Shown in pieces: positions 1-10,401 of a stretch of 64,000 nt of DNA; positions within the stretch are counted from its first letter, which is position 1, and each line of letters opens with the position of its first letter. The translations under genes and the position numbers were made by a program. Under the pieces are notes generated by a model that did not search any database, was not told the DNA's origin, and saw nothing but the letters and a program-made list of their open reading frames with translations. Source of the DNA: Dactylis glomerata (Eukaryota; Streptophyta; Magnoliopsida; Poales; Poaceae); contig QXEO01000464.1 of the NCBI GenBank assembly GCA_007115705.1, positions 3,975,404 to 4,039,403 of the forward strand. Direction: 5' to 3'.

Positions 1-454
1 TTAAGAGAGCATAGTTGTCATTCTTAGTGTGATATGCATTGTCCCAAGGTTCATTGATTGACTCATATTTTTGGTTTCACTTGTTCTTAAATTATTTGTA
101 TCTAGTCGCCCTCTTAAACTTTGAGGTGTCCTATGCATTTATGTTTTGCTCTCTTTGAAGGACAAGCTGAAAACCTTTTGTATGTTTTTCCTTATGATTT
201 GAACACACGTTTGACTTTCATTGTTTCATTATCATGATCTTTTGTTTGTGCTCATTTGCATGTTTACAACATGGTTGCTAAGTTCTTATTGTCATGATTA
301 TATCTTTCATGCCCATGTTTTAAGTTCTATTGATCCCAGCTCATCAATGCTTACATATATGATCAAGATTGTGTAGGTGCATGTCACCTAAAAAATTATT
401 CTTTGTTATCACTTACCTACTCGAGGACGAGCAGGAGTTAAGCTTGGGGATGCT
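1..454 (+). mobile_element. 3' internal noncoding part of an upstream Ty3/gypsy unit
   Basis: This stretch matches the sequence just before the second LTR (about 5276-5730) and the corresponding parts of the two gypsy elements near 55000 and 61600. It ends in a polypurine-type primer motif, AAGCTTGGGGATGC, directly before the LTR at 455. It is therefore the 3' end of an internal domain whose start lies outside the window. I see no coding capacity. Confidence 0.75.
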
Positions 455-2033
455 TGATACGTCTCAAACGTATCTATAATTTTTGATGCTCCATGCTTGT
501 TTTACACCATTTGCCTATTGTTTCGTTACACTTAGTGGCACTTTTACACATTTTCCGGAACTAACCTATTAACGAAGTGCCACAGTGCCAGTTTCCTGTT
601 TTCTGCTGTTTTTGTGTTTCAGAAGTGATACACAGGAAATATTCTCGGAATTGGACGAAACAAGTTCCTGAAGTCATATTTTACGGGGAAGCTCCCAAAC
701 ATCCGAAGACTTGACGGAGGGGGGCCACGTGGCCCCCCCACACAGGGGCGGCGCGGCCACCCCCCTGGCCGCGCCGGGCCCGCGTGAGGGGCCGTGGTCT
801 CTCCTCTGACATCGTCCTTTTGCCTATATATACCCCCTGACGAGAAAAACCTAAGCGCCCGATCAGTTTTCCAGAATACATCGCGATCCGCCGCCGCCGT
901 CGACCCGAAGATCGGGAGGGTCCAGAAGCTCTTCCCGGCACCCTGCCGGAGAGGGGAATCGCCACCGGAGGTCTTCTTCATCGCCATGCTTGCCTCCGGA
1001 GAGATGAGTGAGTAGTCTACCTTGGACTATGGGTCCATAGCAGTAGCTAGATGGTTGTCTTCTCCACCATGTGCTTCATGTTTAGATCTCATGAGCTGCC
1101 CTACATGATTGAGATCACCGTTATGTAATTCTATGATGTTGGTTTGTTGGGATCCGATGAATATTGGTGTTTATGATTAAGTTGCTATACTGAATTATAT
1201 CTTTTGTTATCTCTATGTTGTTTATGATCTTGCATGCTCTCCGTTGTTAGTAGCTATCTTGGCCGAGTAGTTGCTAGTGACTCCAAGAGGGGGTATTTAT
1301 GCTCGATAGTGGGTTCATGTCTCTATTTCACCTGGGGGAGTGACAGAAACCTCTAAGGTGGTAGATGTGCTGTTGCTACTAGGGAGAAAACAACATTCAT
1401 ATGCTCAAGGGCATATGCTTTGTTTACATTACACACTTTGCTTAATGCAATTATCTGTTGTTCGCAACTTAATACTTTTGGGGTGTTCGGATTGATATCC
1501 CCGAGGGTGGATTATTAGTCATAGATGCAGTTAGATCGCGGTCTATGTATTTTGTTGTAATGCCCAGAGTAAATCTCATAGTGATCTTCTTGACATATCA
1601 TGTTATCTTTATTCTATCAATTGCCCAACTGTAATTTGTTTACCCAGCATGTTATTTATCTATGGAGAGACACCACTAGTGAACTGTGGACCCCGGTCCT
1701 ATTTTAATCATATTGCAATCACCTGTTTACTTTTCCCGCACTGTTTACTTTACTCGCATATTACTACTGTTTTCCACTCGATACACTCATAACCTTTGTT
1801 TCAAGCAAACCGGTGAGATTGACAACCTCATCGCAAGTTGGGGACAAAGTATTTGTTTGTGTGTGTGCAGGTTCCACAAACACCTTCAGTCGTCATCGTC
1901 TCTCTTCTCCTGATCGATAAACCTTGGTTTCTTAACTGAGGGAAAACTAGCCGCTACACTCATCATACCTTCCTCTTGGGGTTACCAACGGGCTGGTCAT
2001 CACCACGCACAAGGACTTACTGCTCCCACGTCA
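455..2033 (+). repeat. Ty3/gypsy LTR, copy 1
   Basis: The LTR starts TGATACGTCT and ends near CCCACGTCA, at about 1579 bp. A TATATATA box lies at 825-832, followed by a leader ending in gene-like GC-rich sequence. It aligns along its length with the LTR at 5731-7404 and, inverted, with those at 53133-54792 and 58609-60269, but lacks a roughly 80-bp segment near 1875 that the others have. It is followed by a degenerate tRNA-Asp primer site (TGGCGTCATCA) near 2058. The 3' boundary is accurate to a few bases. Confidence 0.8.
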
Positions 2034-5000
2034 ACTAAACGCCACAGCTCTTTTCTGGCGTCATCATCACACGAGTAGCAGTATCAACTGCCAAAACTTT
2101 TTCTCAAAAGAGTGCTGAATTTTTTCGGAGTGTAGGAGATGATAGCTCTACTTCTTTTAATGATTTTGATGTTGATGGCTGCAATATATCTAAAGTTATT
2201 TTGTTCTTGCAAAAGCTTGCTTTGACTCCCAATGCTAGTTCTTTAAATATTGCTTTTACTAAGCATGTTACCAATGCTCTCATAAAAATTAGGGATGAAA
2301 AGTTGAAGCAAAAAGCTACTGTTCCCAAGAAGTTAGAAGATGGTTGGGATCCCATCATTGATATGCATGTTAATGGTTATGATTGCCATGCTTTATGTGA
2401 TCTAGGTGCTAGTATTTCTATCATGCCTAGAAAAATTTATGACATGCTTGATTTACCACCGCTTGAAAAATGTTATTTTGATGTTCCTATTGCTGATGTT
2501 GCTAAGAAGAAACCTTTGGGAAGGATTAATTATGTTCTTATTGTGGTTAACAATAACCTTGTTCCCGTTGATTTTCTTGTTATGGACGTTGAATGCCATG
2601 CTTCATGTCCTATTATTTTGGGAAGACCCTTTATTCGAACTGCAGGTGCCATCATTGATATGAGGGAAGGCACCATCAAATATCAATTCCCACTCAAGAA
2701 AGGTATGGAACACTTCCCTAGGAAAAGAAAGAAATTACTTTTTGACTCTATTCTTAGAGCAAATTATGAGCTTGATGCTTCATCACTTGATGTTACTTGA
2801 TTCGCAATTTTCTGCGCCTAGCTCAAAGGCGTTAAAGAAAAGCACTCTTGGGAGATAACCCAATGTTTTATTTTCAGTACTTTTTCTTTTATTTGAGTCT
2901 TGGAAGTCATTACTGCTGTAATGACCGCTCCTTATCTTGTTTGTTTTGTTTTTGTGCCAAGAGAAGCCTCTAATTCGAGTGAGGTAAAGATTTGGGGATG
3001 TTGCTGTCCTGAAACAGTTTTTGGTGCTGCACCGTAAAAATTCGTGAAAATTCTCTGTATATCTTGTGGACCTGCGCTTTCTTGTGCATATGCCCCAGGT
3101 TATATCCAAACTTTAGTTAGTTGAACACTTTTTGATTTGAGCAACAGAAAACCCCTCAAAAATTCGACATTTTTAGCTGTTCAGTTTTGACATATTTCTG
3201 CCAATATTTGTGTTTGCCGCTTTATCGCTTTCTTTTGAGTTCTTTTGATCACGGAACTTTTTGGGGAGGTTGCTACAGTAGTATTTTCTATATATGTGGT
3301 GGTTTTGGGTTGAAACCTGAAGCAAAAATAGGTTGATTATATGTTATGCTACACTAATGTTGCTAATAGATTTGTGTTTAGTTTTGTATGAAGGAAATTT
3401 TCAAGTGTAGGGATTGGAGAATGATGAGATGAGTTGAAGAATGGATAAAAGCTCAAGCTTGGGGATGCCCATGCATCACCCCAAGAAATATCCAAGAAGT
3501 ACAAGCGTCAAAGCTTGGGGATGCCCCCGAGGCACCCCTTCTTCATCGGCAAAAATCAGGTCACCTTTCAAGACACTATATTTTTATTGCTTCATGCACT
3601 ATGTGTTTTTCTTGGAGGGTCAGTTGTTTTAGTTTTCTTAGTTGGTTTTGTTTTGTTTGCTGCAATAAATGGTTGGACCCCAACAAATTTTCTTTGGAGG
3701 AGATATACTCGTTTTCATTTGCCAAGAACACTCCGTTTTCATTCTTATCGTTCATCGAGTGTTCTTCTTTTCTGCTACTGCTTTTGGTTTTCGTTTTCGC
3801 CTTGATTTGCGTTCAGACCTTGTCATATCTTTTCATCACGGTGTATTTTAGCCTCTGATATTTATTGGTTTTCATCAAAAGAGGTGTCTTTAAAAATTTC
3901 AAATGGTGTTGGAAAAGAGAAAAAGCTTTATGCAAAATAGTGGTACAAGAAGGAGCTTGTGTAGACTGTGGCTTAGGCTTTTTCATGTCGTGCTTGATGT
4001 CTTTTTGATAGTATGCTTAGTGGTTTTGCTGTAGCATGACTTGTCTCAAATAACTGAGATTGCTTAATGAGCCTTTGAAAAAAATCATGCGTTGTTTTTA
4101 TTGTATGGAAGCATTATTTTGGTTTTCTCCTTGATGCTTTATTTGGGTTGACTTGGCGCATGCTCACACATGTTAGACTCTTACAAAGTCGCCAATATCC
4201 TCTATGATCATTTAGTTTTTGACTTTTGATGCCATCTTATGCTTCTTTTAATGTCGCTTTGTCGCTTTCCATGATTATGGCCATTATTGCTCTCTTAGTT
4301 GGTCGCTCCCAGTCTTTTGCTAGCCCTCGCCTTGTACTGAGTATGAGCTCTACTCGTGCATCCAACTCCTAAAAGCCAAAGTTTTCCAAAGTGTCCACCA
4401 TACATACCTACTAGCAATTTGCTATTCCAAGTAAATTTGACTTACTTTTATTTTCTCTTCAAATTAAACTCTTACCAGTGTTATGCGAAATTCGGTCAGT
4501 AAAGCTCTCACGAACCGGAAGGCACACTTTACTTTTTCACGTTCTTAAAAATTTGACATTGTGGTCTCTTATGTTGAGTTGTTATGCTTGCAAGTTGTAA
4601 GTTGGAGACTAGCCCAGCCATGCAGTCATGGGCAAGCTTTCAACATTGCACATCTTATTTGAGTTGATATCGTGATCTTTTGTTTATGGATGCCCGCGGT
4701 GTGAAATGAATTGGGAATCTTGTGGGGATCACGGAGTTTGTATATGTGTTAGGGAAACGTCGGGCCGCCAATCTAAGCCATGCATAATTCATGGTAGAAA
4801 TTTGCAGCATACCCATGGTGAACATTCGACGACGCATCTCACAATAAAAAGCTAAACAAATGGCAAATAAAAGAGATGTCGAGGTGTTCATTGTCTGCTT
4901 GTCCTATCATTTTGGTGTGGGCTTGTTCCATGTCATCGGGCACGGAGGTACCCCATTGGCGGTTCTCAATGACATGCATATATTTACAATGACAAGAGCC

Positions 5001-5730
5001 TTGCTTGGGACTCTAAGTAAAGTAGCATGAGGTTTGGGTACTCGTATTCACGGGGCACGAGGTTTTTAACTTATGATTTGTCAAGCATATGCATCATAAT
5101 TGTTCTCGCATTAACTTTAACCATTCAAGATGCTTATGATGGGGGCAATGAGAGCTCAAATCCGGTAAGTACCATAATTTTTGAAGGTTATAAAACTTGC
5201 AATCACTGCTTCCCTCTGCGAAGGGCCTTTCTTCTACTTTTATGTTGAGTCACCACCTTCTATCTTGATGCACCATAAGAGAGCATAGTTGTCATTCTTA
5301 GTATAATGTGCATTGTCCCAAAGTTTTCATTGATTGATTCATATTGTTGGTTTCACTTGTTCTTAAATTATTTGTATCTAGTCGCCCTCTTAAACTTGAA
5401 GGTGTCCTATGCATTTATGTTTTGCTCTCTTTGAAGGACAAGCTGAAAACCATTTGTATGTTTTTCCTTATGATTTGAACACACGTTTGACTTTCATTGT
5501 TTCATTTTCATGATCTTTTGTTTGTGTTCATTTGCATGTTTACAACATGGTTGCTAAGTTCTTATTGTCAAGATTATATCTTCATGCCCATGTTTTAAGT
5601 TCTTACGATCCCAGCTCACAAATGCTTACATATATGATCAAGATTGTGTAGGTGCATGTCACCTCAAAAATTATTCTTTTGTTATCACTTACCTACTCGA
5701 GGACGAGCAGGAGTTAAGCTTGGGTATGCT
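2034..5730 (+). mobile_element. Internal domain of a non-autonomous Ty3/gypsy element
   Basis: This 3.7-kb internal region lies between two same-orientation LTRs. It holds a degenerate primer site, an aspartic-protease reading frame to 2800, then about 2.9 kb of noncoding 3' region ending in the polypurine tract at 5716-5730. No reverse transcriptase, RNase H or integrase sequence is present, and gag appears deleted between the primer site and the protease. The 3' region is shared with both retrotransposons in the 47.8-63.5 kb interval. It would need enzymes from a related autonomous element to move. Confidence 0.75.
2102..2800 (+). pseudogene. Retroviral-type aspartic protease fragment of gypsy polyprotein
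   Basis: The frame is open from about 2100 and encodes some 230 residues ending in a stop at 2798-2800. No in-frame ATG starts it, as expected for part of a gag-pol polyprotein. The active-site motif CDLGASISIMP lies near 2396-2428 and the second conserved motif ILGRPF near 2614-2631, followed by TAGAIID, both typical of plant Ty3/gypsy (Athila/Tat-type) proteases. After the protease the frame runs into a short basic tail and stops, where an autonomous element would continue into reverse transcriptase. The same C-terminal residues (DASSLD) end the gag-like frame of the nested element at 57718. It is probably not functional alone. Confidence 0.75.
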
Positions 5731-7404
5731 TGATACGTCTCCAACGTATCTATGATTTTTGATGCTCCATGCTTGTTTTTACACCATTTGCCTACTGTTT
5801 CGTTACACTTCGTGGCACTTTTATGCATTTTCCGGAACTAACCTATTAACGAGTTGCCACAGTGTCAGTTCCCTGTTTTCTGCTATTTTTGTGTTTCAGA
5901 AGTGATACATAGGAAATATTCTCGGAATTGGACGAAACAAGTTCCTGAAGTCTTATTTTACCCGGAAGCTTCCAGAGATCCGAAGAGGAGTAGGAGGAGG
6001 GGCCATAGGGGCCCCACACACAGGGCTGGCACGGCCAGGGCCTGGGCTGCGCCACCCTGGCGTGAGGCCACCTGGCCCCTCCTCTGACATCGCCCTTTCG
6101 CCTATAAAGACCCCCCGACGGAAAAAACCTAAGGACCCGATCAATTTTCCAGAACACATCGTGATCCGCCGCCGCTATCGACCCAAAGATCGGGAGGGTC
6201 CAGAAGCTCTTCCCGGCACCCTGCCGAAGAGGGGAATCACCACCGGAGGTCTTCTTCATCGCCATGCTTGCCTCCGGAGCGATGAGTGAGTAGTCTACCT
6301 TGGACTATGGGTCCATAGCAGTAGCTAGATGGTTGTCTTCTCCACCATGTGCTTCATGTTTAGATCTCATGAGCTGCCCTACATGATTGAGATCACCGTT
6401 ATGTAATTCTACATGTTTGGTTTGTTGGGATCCGATGAATATTGGTGTTTATGATTGAGTTGCTGTACTGAAATATATCTTTTGTTATCTCTATGTTGTT
6501 TATGATCTTGCATGCTCTCCGTTGTTAGTAGCTATCTTGGCCGAGTAGTTGCTAGTGACTCCAAGAGGGGGTATTTATGCTCGATAGTGGGTTCATGCCT
6601 CTATTTAACCTGGGGGAGTGACAAAAACCTCTAAGGTTGTAGATGTGCTGTTGCTACTAGGGAGAAAACAACATTCAAATGCTCAAGAGCATATGCTTTG
6701 TTTACATTACACACTTTGCTTAATGCAATTATCTGTTGTTCGCAACTTAATACTTGTGGAGTTCTCGGATTGATTCGCCACAAGTGGATTATTAGTCATA
6801 GATGCAGTTGGATGGCGGTCTATGTATTTTGTTGTAATGCCCAGAGTAAATCTCATAGTGATCTTCTTGACATATCACGTTTATCTTTATTCTATCAATT
6901 GTCCAACTGTAATTTGTTTACCCAGCATGTGTTATTTATCTTATGGAGAGACACCACTAGTGAACTGTGGACCCCGGTCCTATTTCCGTCATATTGCTAT
7001 CACCTGTTTACTTTACTCGCACTGTTTACTTTACTCACACTATTTATTTTACTCGCATACTCTACTGTTTTCCACTCGATACGCTCATGACCTTTGTTTC
7101 AAGCAAACCGGTGAGATTGACAACCTCATCGCAAGTTGGGAACAAAGTACTTGGTTGTGTTGTGTGCAGGTTCCGCATTGCAGCTAGCAAGCAAAGCTTG
7201 GACGAGGCGCCATATATAAATTGTCCGAAGTTGTCGCAAACTAGCAAGCATCACCTTCAGTCGTTTGTCTCTCCTCTCCAAGAACGATTAAACCTTGGTT
7301 TCTTAACTGAGGGAAAACTAGCTGCTATACTCATCACACCTTCCTCTTGGGGTTCCCAACGGGCTAGTCGTTCACCACGCACAAGGACCGTCTGCTACAC
7401 GTCA
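5731..7404 (+). repeat. Ty3/gypsy LTR, copy 2
   Basis: It starts TGATACGTCT directly after AGCTTGGGTATGCT and ends near CTACACGTCA, at about 1674 bp. A TATAAAG box lies at 6105-6111. It is closer in length and content to the LTRs at 53133 and 58609 than to copy 1, including the variable segment at 7172-7257. Its right edge abuts the remains of a Mutator-like element. I cannot identify a target duplication because the far end of the unit is outside the window. Confidence 0.8.
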
Positions 7405-7756
7405 ACTTGGCACCCATCAGCTGTTGTTATCTAGTGACAAGCAAAGATAGAGCAAGCAAAGACAGAGCAGGAGATACAAACATGAGTAAATAAGATGGCT
7501 ATGTTGCAAGATTTCTCATCCATTTTAAAACATGACTAGATACTGACATAGTGCTGGACACAGTTTAAACCAGTTACAACCAAATACATAAAGGACATAG
7601 TTTAAGACCAAATTCAAACCATACATAAGCAACATAGTCTTGGACACAGTTTAAAACATTCTGGATATTATTTGGATGAGTACTCTATCTGGATCTCCTG
7701 GGAGCCCTGAGCTCATCAAATATGGAAACTTTCTTTGGGAGTCTTGGAACACCCCC

Positions 7757-7880
7757 CATCACCTTGACCATGAGCAGCAGCAGTCCATGGATCAGCACTA
7801 CCTGGAACAGCTCCATCACCTTGACCATGAGCAGCAGCAGCCCATGGACCAGCACTACCTGGAACTAGGGCAGTATCACC
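7757..7880 (-). repeat. 51-57-bp minisatellite in transposase tail
   Basis: Two full units and a partial third, each starting ATCACCTTGACCA and followed in the full units by GAGCAGCAGCAG, repeat in tandem. On the minus strand they encode a Gly-Gln-Gly-Asp-rich tail. Confidence 0.75.
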
Positions 7881-8635
7881 TTGACCAGATGTAGTAGCTT
7901 CCCATGGATCAACACCTTCAGGTTGTAGCATTGTTTGAATTTTGCTTGCTCATCAAGAGAAAGATAGAATGAACTCCCTGGATTACTCCTCCTTATCTCA
8001 TTTGCATAATCCCACAATTTCATGTACTGCTCCTTTTCATCACCATAAATGATATTCATGGCCAGTCTTCTTGCTCTTTGCAGTTTGCTTCTTGATGGTG
8101 TCATATTCCATCCTTTCTGAACAATCCTTGACAAATTTTTGAGGTTCATGTCCTGGTCAGCCCTGAAGCTCTCTAGGTACTGCTCAGCTATGAACTTTGA
8201 AGTGAAAGCATACACTTTCCACTTACCACTGCATGTGTGTTGAGCTGTGTACCTCTTTATCTGAAATGCTTTGGTCCTTGTATCATAAGAAGCCCAAAGA
8301 TACCAGCTGCATTCCTTCACACATGTTGCCCTCACCCTTGCCTTGTCATTTAATTGGCAGTTTAATGTCCTTCCTATTGATGCAACTATATGCCCTTATA
8401 GCTTTCCTAAGCAATTCCACTGACCCAAACACTTGGCCAACAAAAAACTTTGCATTGGCTAGGTCAGACTCTCTGAAAGTTTTGAACTTCATGGTAACTG
8501 TGTCATCATCAGAATCAGGTGCCCACAGGTCTTCTTCATCAGAATTCTCCTCCTTTACATCACACTTCACCTTGCCTGCATTGCTTTTCAAAGATCTTTT
8601 CCTCCTCTTCTTGATTGAAGCACTACCAGCTGCAC

Positions 8636-8762
8636 AGCCAGCTTGCCCAGATGCAGAGCCATCTTGCCCAGATGCAGAGCCACCTTGCATTGCTGCACCA
8701 CCATCTTGCCCAGATGCAACACCAGCTTGCCCAGATGCAGAACCAGCTTGCCCAGATGGATT
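8636..8762 (-). repeat. Short tandem repeats encoding a Gly-Gln-rich linker
   Basis: Six or so units built on TTGCCCAGATGCAGA, 18-24 bp long, encode (A/S)SGQ(A/D)G repeats on the minus strand within the transposase remnant. Unit variation suggests replication slippage in an unstructured linker. Confidence 0.75.
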
Positions 8763-10401
8763 TCCTTCTTGCACAACAGTCTCATGACCAGTCTCATGAT
8801 CAGCAACATTGTTTGCATGTAGATCTTCATCACCATCACTCACATCATAATCAGAGTCCTGGAGCTCAAAGTCTGGATCTTTTGAATCATCACTATCTGC
8901 AATATGATCTGCATCCTCACTATCACTGGTTCTAGTCCTCTTCCTCTGCATTGATTTATTAGCCTTCCTATTTTCATCTTCACTGTTCTCCTCTTCTTCT
9001 ACATCAGGTGTTGGATACTCTACTTGAATTGGATCAGGAGGGTCGTCAACAGCTGCATCTTCAGTATCACTGTTGTCTCTACCATGTACTGGACTGGTCA
9101 CAGGAGGCAAAGGTGCTACTGGGTAATGCACCACATCATCCCAACCATTGAAATTCAAGCTCTTGTCATGATCCAAGTAGATGCTAAAGAAATGTTGACC
9201 AATGTCAACTAAGGTGATCATGAACTTGGTGTCATGTTCATCTCTAATCTCTCTCAGACCATTCATGTTGATTGTGAGCATTGCGATGCAATAATAAATC
9301 TTCATTCTGCCTGCCATCTCATAACCTATCTCTTCAATTATCGTCTCAAGCATCCTCGGTGACCAGGTGAGAGAATTAACTTGATCATAACAGATCACAT
9401 GACCGTCAACATATGATCTGTTATTACCCGTGCCTACGAAATATCCACCATGATTTATCTCAATTGTAAAAAAGGTGCTACGTTGTCCTGAAAAGAGGAA
9501 TTGACACCACGAGTTTAGCCAAATCAAAATTTTGCAAAGATTTCTCCTGCAAAAACCCTAACCCCCAAAAATCACTGCCAAAACCATACCCAAAAACAAT
9601 AGATTGAAACTCCAACCACATCCAAGAAAACCCAAATCGGACCTCAAGAACCCTAAATCTACATAAAATCGACGACTTTAATTCTACTTCCACGGGCACG
9701 TCGAGGCTTACCATACACAGGCACAGGATCGCCTTCCCACCAGCGGATTTCAGACATCACGGCGGCGCCTTCCCACCTCAACCCGCTCCGCCGCCTCTCA
9801 ACCCGCTCCGCCGCCGCACCCTACACAACTGCCTCTCCCTCGATGAACCAGGCGCAGTGGCGAGTGGCGACGCCGTTTCCGTTTCCTCGAAACAATCGGA
9901 CAATGGCGACTGGAGAGCAGGGGAGGGGGTTATAGATTGGGGGAGGGGGTTTCTGAGAATGTCTCAAGCGCCAGGGGGTTGGTCGCTCATAAATGCACGG
10001 TTCAGACACCACAAATGCCTCCCTGCCACTAGCAAGCGGGTCCCACGCCAGGCCACGTCAGCCGATACACAGCACCAAAAGGCCCAATGACCGTCGCTGA
10101 CACTGTCACGCGTATTTAGTTACCGTAAAATTGTATTTCAATTCTACAGTGATTGTAATGATTTCCTTAAGCAAGTTAAATTACTATTTATGGATTTTAC
10201 TCTTTTTTTCTGGTTCGGACCCTTACCCTTTCAGTAACAAAACTGAGGTCCGGTCCAGCGGGCCAGTGGGCCGAACCGGACCCCCTGCATCTTGAGTCTT
10301 GCCGTGGAGCAGAGCTCCGTGCAGGAGAAGTGTGAGGAAAACCACAGAAAAAAAAAGCGCGGCCACCCCTCGCGCGTACACCCAGCAGGCGGCGACGCGT
10401 C

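Larger units (their letters stand above)
7716..9757 (-). pseudogene. MULE transposase remnant, catalytic domain deleted
   Basis: Exon 1 (9757-9712) begins with ATG and reads MSEIRWWEGDPVPVY. A GT-AG intron joins it in phase to the long exon from 9487 downward. That exon encodes a PB1-like domain typical of plant MULE transposases (FTIEINHGGYFVG, then NGWDDVVHYP), a long acidic Ser/Asp/Glu-rich region, a Gly-Gln-Ala repeat, and the start of the FAR1/MuDR DNA-binding domain. A one-base frameshift near 8348 shifts the rest (CVKECSWYLWAS, then HTCSGKW) into another frame ending about 7930. There the sequence jumps to a Gly/Pro-rich C-terminal tail (7716-7931), with no DDE domain, SWIM finger or zinc knuckle between. 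It cannot encode an active transposase. Confidence 0.75.
7437..10190 (-). mobile_element. Internally deleted Mutator-like element (MULE)
   Basis: The region holds the N-terminal and C-terminal parts of a MULE transposase on the minus strand with the catalytic centre missing. A GC-rich promoter/leader lies at 9530-10090. The right terminal region, read inward from about 10195, is AT-rich and then GC-rich like many MULE ends. No matching inverted repeat is visible at the left, where the gypsy LTR begins, so the left end is probably lost. Both boundaries are approximate. Confidence 0.6.

Noticed and set aside
4655..5248. Short frames repeated near 55273-55866 and 61172-61417
   Set aside because: These occur in the shared noncoding 3' region of the gypsy family and are interrupted differently in each copy, so they show no sign of protein conservation.
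8233..8935. Plus-strand Cys/Pro- and His/Gln-rich frames
   Set aside because: These are antisense of the Gly-Gln-rich repeat and acidic linker of the MULE transposase remnant.
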